Shown here piece by piece: positions 23,515 through 35,500 of a DNA stretch of 64,000 bases. How positions within the stretch are numbered: position 1 is the first letter of the stretch; every line of letters starts with the position of its first letter. The notes below the pieces were generated by a model that saw only the letters and a list, made by a program, of their open reading frames with translations, was not told the origin of the DNA and did not search any database. The stretch spans positions 35,001 through 99,000 of the forward strand of contig CAUJNA010002768.1 in assembly GCA_963377175.1 (NCBI GenBank), in the 5' to 3' direction. The DNA is from Effrenium voratum. Taxonomy: Eukaryota > Sar > Dinophyceae > Suessiales > Symbiodiniaceae. Both the position numbers and the translations under genes were made by a program.

Positions 23515-26500
23515 TGTGTGTTTGAACCCTGTGGATGGACGAAATCCACCACCGCACCACCGCTGAGCAACCATCCACATGAAGGCCAGCTGTCTGATTT
23601 CTGAGCTCGCTCGACCCAACCCAAGGACACAATGGCCGCTTTTTCAGATGGATCCGGTTAAATCATTCCGCTTTGGCAGGGCTCCTTAAAAGATACATTT
23701 TGCCCATTTGAAGCATGGCTTTTTCCACCAAAATAAAGGGAAACCACCATTGACAAGGCAATGTTCAGGTGTACAATGTAAGGATCCCTGTTTGGCAATT
23801 TAAAGGTTTCTTCAAGGATCCGGTGAATTCCCCTTGCAGGGTCTGGTTTAGACAAATTTTGCCCAGCCTTGCGCCAGAGTCCTGAAAAGCCCTGGACCCA
23901 CGGTAAGTAAGAGGTGTGACCAACCGCAGTCCACAAGTTGACTGTCAGCTTTTCCGCACAACGCATATCCATTCCTTTTGAGGACAGACACTCGGCCCCC
24001 GCTCCCAAGAACGCCTTCCAACAGAAGAAGCTTCGACGAACCTTTCTCAACCACCCCCCTCGATCATTGCCAGGCTTGACCACCCTTTTTTGCCCTTTGC
24101 CTTGTAGCCAGCAACAAGCGACAAAGTTTCAACAACAAGTCCACTTTTTGCAGTTGGTCCTGGCATTGTGCCAAGACAAAGCCACCAAGCAACACCCCTG
24201 CCAAGACAACTACTGAAGCACAAAGTGCCGCTTTGCCACCCCCCCCCCCATTTGGCCAGACGTGGCCACCCTGAGACGTGGACTTTGTTTGGTCCGAGTT
24301 CCGAACAAGACGAGATCTCAGGGCGCGTCCGCAGACATGCCGCTGCTGGTGCCCCTGAAGTCTCTGGAGGCGGGCCGGTCCTTTTGATCGGTGAGTTTGA
24401 TTAGAAAGAGATTGGTTCCACTGGCTTAGATTGGTTTAGTTTCTGTCAGAGGCCATCAATTTTTCCTACAGGTCACCTATGGTTGCAAGGCGTCACGGGT
24501 CGAAACGCGCACGGAGCGAGGACATCTTCTTTTCCGCTTTTGGTGTATGACAGCCAACCAAAAGTGGGCACCCTCCCAAAACAGGCACCCTTGTGGCACC
24601 AACCAAAAGGAGGTCCGAATCCCATTTTGAGAGCTTGTGGAAACTCGTGCAATCGAGATCCCACACCCAACTACAGGTTGTTGAAATGGTTTCTTGGTGT
24701 TGGGTCCCGAAATGACCCTTGGACTTGTTGGAAGCAAATTGCCAGTTTCGCAAAGCTCGCACAATTGTGGGGCCACTCGCATTTTTGCAGGGGGGGCTTT
24801 TGAACCATACCAGGAATTTGGTGGGTGCTTCTCTCAGGTTTTGCCCATGAATCCACGCGGCCGGTGGTGTTTCGTGTAGGATGTTGGCTTCATGTTAAAA
24901 CGGGGCGCGAGATCCGCGGATTTGTCCAGGAGAGGGAGAAGATGCAGAACCTCGCAGCCTCAGCTTTTGCAGGCGCCGCGCGGTCCGGTCGGTCGCTTCG
25001 TCGTTCCTGTTCAGGGTTCCTGTTTCTGAATTTCTGGTGTTTTGGCCCACCGACATGCCCAACCGTCCACGCAATGTCAACCTCGGATTTATCTGGAGGA
25101 CCCCGCTAGTCAGAGCCCCCTAACATAGATATCACTTCCGCCTTAAACCTAAAGTGTTTTTCTCTTCTGGGGGGAGGGGGCCTTCCGCCGGACTCAAAGC
25201 GCCTTCCCCAACTCATCGACTCCTCATCGGATCGGCGCGCAGGCTGGTCCACGCAGCTGCCGGCCAATGTCGCCTGGCACTTCGACATCACCAGCGAAGA
25301 CCTCGGCGCCGGCGTTTGGGACCGGGGGACTCGAGCTTTGGCCAGTCGAGTCCCGAATCGAACAAATTGCATCTTGGGCCCAGTGAGCTTCACTCGGGAT
25401 CGGAGAGTAGGGGGAGGGGGTTGGCGCCCTGAAGGATCTGGCTTCTCAGGATCGAGACACGAGAAACCCGATTTTTCCCCCACACAGTGGATGGACGAAA
25501 TCCATGCTCGCACCACCTAAGGAACCCTGGAATGATTCGATTCCCTGTAAATACCGAGCAACACGGTAGCATGGGGCCTCGGAGCTTGGAGCTAGGCATC
25601 CTGGGTCAGAAGATCCTGGCGGTGCAGCAAACCAAGCTGCAGGCCGGGACCGCAGGTTTTTTGCCTTGGGTGGTTCGGTTCGGTTCGGCGGGTTCGGGCG
25701 CAGGCAGTGAGTAACTGCAAAACAAAGAGGAGGATTTTATTTCTTTGGGCTGACAATCAGAAGGATGAGACCCTTTTTTCGGTGAATCCGCTCGGGAGGG
25801 GGCACTTGGTTCCCAAATCACCTCTTTGCAAACGACGAAGCTTAGGTGTTCCTTTTAGGTAAGCTTGGCTAGAAATATGTAGATGGCACTGGCTTAGATT
25901 GGATTGATTCCATTTACCAGGGCCATCTAGTTTCCTAAAGGACACCTATTCGGTCAAGTTGAACTTTGACCACCCCTTGAAAGCAGCATGAAACAACTGG
26001 GCTTGGTTGCTCTTTCGGGTGACGTACTAGCCCTTTCCAACTCGAACACCGTGGAACTTGGCGGATTCTTCCGGCTTTTTTGGTTTCCTTTTGGTTCCGT
26101 TTTGTTCTGGGTTCCCTTTTGGCTTCTTGGTTTCCTGTCAGTGTCTTAAATGAGGTTCCTTTTGGCTTCATTTGGTTATGTGTGTGAAATGGAGGGCTCC
26201 CTATTTTGTGACACGCCAAAAAGGGGTGGGGCCCCGTGTATGAGTCCAAGGCTGAATGATACTCTTTTCCCTATGGCTGTGGATGTTCAGTTTTTTTTGG
26301 GGGGGGGGCAACTGGATCATACTTGATGTCCAACCAAACATGCGCCTTTGTGTTCATCCAAGCCAATCTGAGGGGCCATTTGTTTTGTCACCAAATGCAT
26401 TCCAGAGAGCTCAACTCGATTTTAGCCGCATTCAAAACTCTAGGCTGGATGATTGACCTACTCACTTCGAAGAGTCTAAGTTGGAAGCTGGGCAAAAAGA

Positions 26501-29500
26501 GGGTTGGGGAGTCCCACCATGACACTTCCTGTTGTGTCGTGGTTGCACGACCAGCAATCGCATGTCGGGCACGACCCCTTGCTGTGACACAGAGGGAGCT
26601 CTTTGTTTCTCGGAGCATCTCTCTACAGCTTGCTTCCATTTGCTTAAGAAAAAAAAACAAAAAAAACACGATTTTCCCTGGTTGGTTGTAAAGGGGACCT
26701 ATCACTGGACATTGTTTTTCTCGGGACGAAGAAGCAAATACAAGCTTGTGAAAGCCGGCCGGCCATGGGCACCAAAAGTGGATGAATGAAGTGCTTATGC
26801 TTTGAACCTATGGCAACGGCTTCCTGACCGGTTTCTTTCTGGCACAGACAGGGTCTCTCATAGCGGGCTTGAGTTGCCATGATCCCCATGTTGGTTCTCA
26901 TATCCAACGCGGTAGTGAAAAGGGGAGAAACTCACTTTTGGGAGGATTTTGGAACAGATCTTAGACACCTGTTTAAACGGGGGCTGAATCGCTGATTCAG
27001 CCCGACCGGATTGTGCCCTGGCCAAAAACAAGTGGGGTGGGGAATCTTGTAGCTTTGACTATATAACTGGCCCATTTTGTGGTGAACTCACCGAAATCGA
27101 GCGTAAAGCCATGATGGCGGTCCTTTACTTGGGGTTTCATATTCCGAATTTTGCAGACTAGTTGCCACAAAGAGAAAGCGGAACGCAACATGAATGTGTC
27201 TTGGGCTCCATGTTTTGGAGTCTACAAGGTATTGCAGAATTTCCAGAACTTGGGTTCTTTTTGTTTTCCTTTCGGGTGGAAGCCCTTTATCTCAACTTTT
27301 GAGGTCTCAAAATTCCATCATACGGATAAACACCACACACACCGCAGCTCTTGTGTCCTGTTTCGCTCCTTATGATGAACGCTTGTCTATTTTGCAGCTG
27401 GTTTGTGTGGGGTGTTGGTTTTTTAAGCCTGGCTGCAAACGGTTCTGAATTTTAAGTGGGAGCCACCTACAAAGTGATTGATGGACGTCGGGTCCCCTGA
27501 AACTCCACACCTGTCACCCGTTTCAAGGAGTCGAAGCGGAGTCCAACGGCTTCATCTCGCTTCTGGGAAACTCAACAGCTTTGGGAATGAACCTTGGACC
27601 CTCCCCCCCCCCTCCGCCCAAAGCCCAAAGCCCAAAGTGAGGGAGAAACAACAGCGCTCCGATCGAGGATGGGACGCTGGGGCGGGTGGAGGCCGAGGGA
27701 TCTGGCCGGATCGTGCCGGAGAAGTGCCAATGTGGCACCGCGCCACGAGGAAACCATACCGTTTGTTGCTGTTCACGTTGGGGAATGGAATCCGAAACCA
27801 GGGTTTCTGAGCGGTGGTCGCAGATTGCGTGTCCATCCACAGTAGGAATACCCGCCAAAATGCGGAGCCACCTCAAAAGTGGTTGGTGAACAGAAATTCC
27901 TCAATGATTCCCATATGAGATTTGATGTTAAATCACGCTTTAGAAACGGTTGGTGGATGCAACACTTACAAGGGCCGAAACGAACAGAATGGGATTGAAG
28001 GCTGCTTTCACAGGGGTTCCTTTAAGGAAGCCATGACCATACCCACATTGGAATTCCACCGGTAAACTACTTGGACCAAAGTGAACCCTGTGCCATCTAT
28101 TTTCACTCCGATGTAAAATGGCTGTGGGCGCATGGGATATGAACATGTAAGGCTCTGAATTTTTGGCCACTCCCCTCATACGCGCGATGTTTTACATGTA
28201 ATAATAGTTGGTAAACGATCTACCAAAGCGAAACCTGTGGAAGCCATCCAGTTTCAACCAAACTCACTTTTCGGAAGGGACAGGTCTACTCAGATGTGGG
28301 CGTGTGCTTTTTTTGAGGGTACAAATTTCACCTTGGTTTTAAGGAGAAACCACATTTTGTTTCTGGGGGGTCCAAATCCCCGTTTTGACACATGACATGA
28401 GACCGGCTGGCCGTGGAGCTCACGGCATGAACCCTGAAGGAGCTGCTCAGTCAAGACAGCGAGACCTTGGGCTTTCTGCCCAACGACGGCTGCACCCCAA
28501 CGAGCACGCGTTCGATGTCGAGAAAACGCCCTCCAACGGCGCAGGTTGTGCACTGAAGAGATCGAAGCAGCTCTACACGAGCGCATACGTGCTGAAAGGC
28601 AGATCGCTCGGCCTCAACTTCCAATGAGCCGAGCCCGCGCTCGCGTTTTTCGGGGGGCCAAAACGGCCCAACGGTACCGTCTACGAGGCAAGGAAACCAC
28701 AGCTTGTGCTTCTTTGGCCACGGCTTTAAGACAAACCTGTGTGAGCGCCGTATCCGTTTCAGGTTTAGGGTTTTGGTGGTTAGGTTTTCGTTTAAACCAT
28801 GAGAAGTTTTCAACTTTTAGCAGGGGAACAGTTTGGACAGTTACTAAGGCCTTCCCAAGGGGATCTCAGGGTTTTCCAGGTTGGGGCAGGCCTTGGGTTA
28901 GCATGATTCTGCGCGGTTCGACCGAAGGTGATCGGCTACCGCGGCAGCGGCAGAGGCGGGCAAAAAGGCGTCCGATCAACAGAACTCCCCGGATAAATGC
29001 TGACTTCGGATTAATCCAGACCCGAATGAGAGGAACCCATCCAATAGATATGGCTCAAAATGCAGCAGCTGGGGCAGACCACAGGTTCTGGTCGTTGTTT
29101 CCATTTACCAAGGTGCCATTTGGGGATTCCATTTTGAGCCACAACCATTTGATTTTCTCAAGCTGCAAAATGGATCACAATTTGGGGGGGAGTGACACCC
29201 GATTCTGCCAGGTTACTTCATGTCAACTTCGGAATCCTCCTTTTCGAATCAGATGCCTAGTTCCCCGCTGAGTAAGGAAGGGCTTGAGATTGAGCTTCAC
29301 TTGCCAGGGGCCAGTTTTCAACCAAAGCGCCAAGGCACCAAAAGGCGAATACTTTCGCTTCTGGATGGCCTTCTTGCGGATCTGAAGGGGAGCCAAGGGA
29401 ACCCACTTATGTTGGATGTACTTCGTTAGGTACCCGCAGCCTGCTTCCTTTGAATCAGGGATGCTGTGAACCAACGCTAAGGGCCGTTTTGGCTTCGTAA

Positions 29501-32500
29501 GCCGAACGAGACCCCTCGTGGGCCTTTTTGGCAGAGGTGGTGGACTTCGTGATCTTGTATTCTGCCACCATCCTCTTTGAGGTATTTGTCTTGAGGATCC
29601 ATGGAAAATACTGTAACCACTGGGGGTAGGTGTCGATTTCATACAATTCGCACGGCGTCTTGTTGTGGGTACAAAAGAAATACTGCATAACCACTGGGGG
29701 GTCTTTCCGATTTCCAGTTGCGGATCAACCTGCAATGGGTCCCACAGCACTGCTACACACACCTTATACAACCAAAATCCCATGTGGGCGTGTCTCTTTT
29801 TGAGGGTACCCCCTTTTGGTTGGTTTGAAAGGGGAAGCCAAAAGGAAAACCAGGGGGGGTCCCCCCAAAAAGGACCGACCCATGTAAAGGGGGAAGAAGC
29901 CACTGGGCGCATCAAAGGACCATTTGGCACTTTGGACCAAACTTGCACTGGGATCTAAGTCTTGACAAAAGACGCCCTGGCTTCCCAACCACCTGTTTTG
30001 GACCCTACTTCGACAGAAGCTATGCATTTTCCTAGATTTGTTTCCAAGCAAACAATTTCAATCACTGTGAAACATGATGTTCCAAACTGCAAAGGGTTTG
30101 CATGAACATGTGTTTCTAAGGGTATTGGGTGAGCGCACATCGGTGTGGTTTGGAAGCGGTTATTCTTCTGGGGCAGTGGAAGAGTTCTGAAATGGCAGCA
30201 AGGCGACTAGCCCGAGAGCAACTACAGTTTGCACTGAGGGGGTTCCTGCATGGCCATTTGCGTCGTAGCTCATGAAAGATGTCATTTGGCACGTTGCTGG
30301 GATTGCTTGAAAAGGAAACCACAGGCCGGCGCCATTTTGGAACCCGGTGCGGGGTCCCTGTTTTGAGCACAGACACAACAGTTAAGCCCAGGGGGTATCC
30401 CCACCCCCCTGGAACCGAATATCCGGAACCCTTTCTCTGAAAGCTGCCCCCAACCCCGAACGAGCCGATCTGGGCAGAGACCAAATCCATAGCTTTCAGC
30501 TGTTGGTTTGAAAGAGTAGGAACCCCGAAATCAATTCATCTCAGAACAGTACCCCACCAAGACTTTGGTGGTTTGGAGTACAGTCCGAACCCAGTTCCTT
30601 TTAACACTGGTTACACCCTAGTCCAAACCACCAAACCACAATCTAGAGGTGAAATTCATTGATTCTCCAGCTGGGAACCTCGACATGGGAGTCGTTGTTT
30701 TTCTTTGCACAAAAACAAGGACACGATTCGTGCAAAATGGAGCCAGGCAAGCTCCTGGGCTCCATCGACACCAAGCTGCAGGTCTTCAACGGCGAGGCTC
30801 GATGCGATCGAAGGGATTCGATGGGATTCGATTCCCTGTGGGTTTCTCGGGTGGTTTGTTTGCCCTGGGGGAACAAACCATGGAACCCTATGTGTCCTTG
30901 TTAAGCCAAAATTTGGTTAGAAATGGATGGGATCCGCTTAGATTGGTCTTTGTTCCCATTTACCACGGAAGATCATCTGTTTTTCCAGAAGGTTTTTTAC
31001 GGAACCCTGGACTTTCGAATGGGGTTCCTCTACCCCTATTCCGGGAAAATCATACCACCAAGCTAGGAGTCATGGACCTAGGGGGCAAACGGAGGAAAGG
31101 GGCCCTTAAGGGATAAGGCCTATGCATATCCAAAATTTGCTCTTGCGTCTGTCCTTCTGGAGGCCCATTGGTCCATGCTTACTGACCGCTCTGGGCGGAC
31201 GAGGCTCTTGGATTTTTGGCCAACAAGCAGTTTGCTTTTCTTTGTTGCAAAGTGAGACACTTATTCACGATGTTAATTTGGTCGATCTTGCGGGTTGGCT
31301 CCTGAAGACCCGCAGAGGGGGGGGGGGGTCGGGACCGTTCGCTGGTTCTTCCAAACCAACTTGTTTTTGCACCTCCAACTGTCGCGTGCCCCTTGGTTGG
31401 TGGTTTGGATTGGCGGTTTTTGGGATTTGAGCCCTTGGTGTTTGTAGAGGGCAAATGGAAAAACCATCGGAAAACCACAAACCACAGATTCGGCTCCAAA
31501 CCACGAAAAAAGGAGGGACGCTGAAACTGCGCCTCTTGGTTCGGCCCACAAGCCAAGTCGGGGTCGAAGAAACAAACGTGGCCCAAGCCCGCTTTGGGCT
31601 GACAAATAGCAACCAGCCTCCCGGGAGAGCATTTTTCTAGAAGAGGGTAAAAGGCCTTCAACAGAATTTACATTTTTTGGCTGGCCCAAGGTGCCCTTAA
31701 ACTTAGGGGTGGTACGCTTCCCCAAAATGGAAACCCGTGGGTTTAAGTTTACCTTCAGGTGAGTCCTTAGCAGATTGTGTATGAGTGGCTTTTTGCACAC
31801 TTTTGCACACTTTGAGGAGCTGAGTTTTGACTCGCCGGCTGTTGAGAACGAGTGACGGCTGAAGTTGCCGCAACATGTCGAGCGTCTTTTGATCCAGCGC
31901 AAGCCCTTGCGCTGGCCGAGCTGTTTGAACAGGAGACTGGGTGCTCAAGCTGTGGCCAAAGAGCTCACTTGCCCAAAGCGAATCGACCTTTTGCCCTTTC
32001 GGCGTTTCAAATTTGGTCCATTTTTAGTAAAGGATGTCAATCCCTCAGCCAAAAAATGTGAAAAGGAAGCTCTGGGCAACCTTCTGGGATCTCTGTTAGG
32101 GAGTAAGTTCGACCCAGCTAAGTGTATGAGGGATCCCTTTTGGATGGTGAAGCGAAAGGAAACCAAATGGAACTACCATTGGTGGCCTGGTTGTGACAAA
32201 CTCCAGTGCGTGCTTTCAGCGATACCCAAGGAACCTCCTCATGAAACCTCACTTCGTCGCAGATTTCCCATGGGCGTCACCCTTACCGTTGACCCGCATG
32301 AATAAACCTCTCCTTCTATTAAGGGGCGGGGTGGGGTCCCCACCAAAAGTGATGAATGCTGACAGGGGGACTCCCATGATTAACATCAACCAGGGCTTCT
32401 GCTTTGATCCGGGGTTCCCATTATGTGGGTGGCCCGTCTTTGTTGAGGCTTGCTCGTGCCCTGTTCGGGGTGCGCTTTGCGCAAGGGAATCACAGAAAGA

Positions 32501-35500
32501 AAAGAAATTTCACCTTACCCGTAGTTGGTGGTTTGGTTTGGTGGTTTGGTGGTTTGGACCTTGAAGTGTACCTGGTGTCACGGGTCTGCGGGTTCGGACC
32601 GGGCTCCAAACCAACAATCGATTTCTTGGTACGGTACCTTTCTTAGGTGGATTGGTTTCGGGGTTCCTACGTTTTCCCCTAAGAGCAGAGAGTCATAGGA
32701 GATAGGGGTGGTTTGAGGCAGCTTTAGGGAGGGTTCCAGGGTTGCCGGGGCTGTGGCGGATACCACCTGGGCTTATTTGGGGTTCTCAGACTCGACCCCC
32801 GACGCCGATGGATTCGCGAGGGCGCAGACTTCGGGCGCCTCGCAGGGGTGCTTGGGCGGAGGGAAGGATGTCGGCCAGCGTACAAGTCGGTTTGCGTGCG
32901 TGTGTTTGTTTCCCCCCTTTTTTTTCTCCTTAAAGAAACAGCAAAGAAACCTTTTCAGGATGGCTTGACCCACAGTTTTTGGCCTAAATTGGCTTAAATG
33001 CCCTTTTGGGCGGAAGACGGGACAAACATAAGTGGGTGACCTCCCACACTGGGCCTCCCTGGTCCCTAGAGGGGACACATGATTAGGGGACCCTTGCAGC
33101 ATCAGGGAGTCCCTCGACCATGCAGGGACCTTTGCACTAAGTTCCGCACAGAGCAGAGCTGCAAACCGTCTCGCTCTTTGTTTAGCTTTACTTGCACTTA
33201 GAGAATTCAGTGAGCGAAGGAAATCCCCTTGAATGTGAACAAGCAGTCATACTGTGGATGGGAGAAATCCCACACCTCGAAATGAATCCATGGCTAAAAC
33301 AGAACATATCCTGAAACACAGATGGAACTTGGGGTGATATTAACAAAAAAGGGGTTTCTGTTTTTGAAGGTACCCCTTTTGTTGTTGGATTTTAAGGGAC
33401 ACCAACAGAGAACCGTTGCCATATTGGGCGTCCCCCAGAAAGGACAGACCCAGGTATGTCTTTTGGAGTTGGTATGGTTGGCTTTGGTTTTACGGGAGAC
33501 TGAGAAGGACCACCGCAAGTTTGTCCGGGTCCACCTATTTTGACCCATACTCATGTGGCTAGGTGCCTCGATTTCGGGCCCCTTCGTTTGTTTCGACGGC
33601 CGGATTGTTGAGACCTCTTGAAAATTTGAGTTTGGATGTGGGTCGTCTCCCGAACCTGGGGGGGTTGGACTTGTTGGGGTTTGGATGCTGTGAATTGACG
33701 ACGCCAGTTGCCTACAAATAATTAGATAAACCGCCAATCCCTAGTGCAGATCGATTCATCTGAATCTTGAAACCATCTGCTTCCGGCACAGGTTCGGAAG
33801 CAGTCGGGGGCTTACGAGCTGAAGGCGGCTGCGAAAACGGGTTCTCGGGGTTGCGATCCCCGATGCGAATCTCTTTTTCGGGGAAAGAGATCTTCGGGAG
33901 GCGCTTCTTTTGCAATGCCTGGGCCGTTCAAGCTCGATCCTCAATCCTTCTGCCAGATGCTGGCTTCCTTTGCATAGGGTCCCACTACGGATAGGGATTA
34001 GGGGATCTTCCGCCACGAGAACAAGAAACCAAACCAGCTTGGGGAGGGGTATCCAAGACCTAGATATATGGGTGTGGCTCAAAAATAGGAATCGGTCCAG
34101 AATGGGTTGCGCTGGTAATTACATGGACAAGTCGACCAAAACTGCCCCAACTGTTTGATTTGAGCCACACCAACACAACTTTTTGTGAGCATGTTGAGAG
34201 AATCAAGTGTCAATAGGTTTGGGTGCTCACATGGGCTCTCTCTCAGACTCGAAATGGCCAGGCGATTGTTCCGAGCCCAAGCAAGGTTGCTGGTTTTGAT
34301 GCGCAGTAGACCTGTTGCAATAGGCTCATGCCTTAGCCTCACCCGCTTAAGCGACAGCTCTTTTTTGATGGGTCCCTTTAAAATCTTTTGAAGAGAGAGA
34401 CATGATGAGGGAAGCATCTTGATCTAATATCAGGACTACCGCCACACAGAGCCACATATTTGATACTTCAAGCACATGGGAAAAGTTAGCGATGGCCGTT
34501 TGGGGGCCACACATAGCTTGCTGGTGGCGATAGGGAATGAAACGGAGAAAACAACATGGTCGAGGTGAATTTTCAGGTCTACCCTTGCACTGCCAGAAAA
34601 TGGACCCCGGCAGCTGGGCCAAAGCGCAAGGTGGTCTTCCTTCCATGGCCCCCAATTGCCCTGCACTGGTCTTTGGCGCATCCGTTGGTCTTCTGCTTGG
34701 CTCATTGGGTTTGACATGGAGCCCATTCGCTTTCTTTAACAGGAACACCAAAAGGGGCAATGTGGGGGGGCAATAATATTCTATTCTAAGCATTTGGGCC
34801 CTTGTAAGACCAACTCCAAACAACAAAATTGTGGAGGTTCCAAAGTGTTTACAGTACCCCACGGACCTATTCGAACCATTTGGGCCCGATGGCGAACTCC
34901 AAACCACAGAAGAGGCCCAATGGCTGATGGAGAATCGTTCCCACCAGTTCTGCAACGATTGCGCCAGGAGTCTGCAACTGGCAGGCCCGGATTCGAAGTT
35001 GGGAGGGGCGAGTTTTCCCTATCGCCACCAAATGAACCCGATTGAAGTGCCATTCACTTTGAGTTCCACTCATATCTACACATATATGACCTAATGATTC
35101 CTAAGATGTTAAGATAGGGGGTGCAACCACACATTTATTTTCCTGTTGGGTTCGTCAGACTTGATTTGTTTTGAGCCACGGACTCGCTTTTGGAAGGTGC
35201 CCCATGGTCCGTGGCGAAACGCTCTGGCTCGGAAAGCATCGGGGAAGACACGGACAGAACTCCCATAACTGTGGATGAACCTGAGAAACCATGGTTGAAA
35301 CCATTGTGTGTCGAGATTTGCAGGGGAATCGAATCATTCCAGCGTTTCTCAACGGTGTTGCACCCAAACTGTGGATGGACAAAATCCATTTCGCACCAGT
35401 TAGGACAGATGAAACCCTACAAATCATGGTTGATGAACCACCTATCAACTGGTGCGAGAAGCGGATTTCGCAACCATTTGGAAGTACGTGGCGCCGACGA

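Noticed and set aside
23424..23527. Cys-Val and Thr-His repeat ORFs
   Set aside because: Translations of the GT microsatellite.
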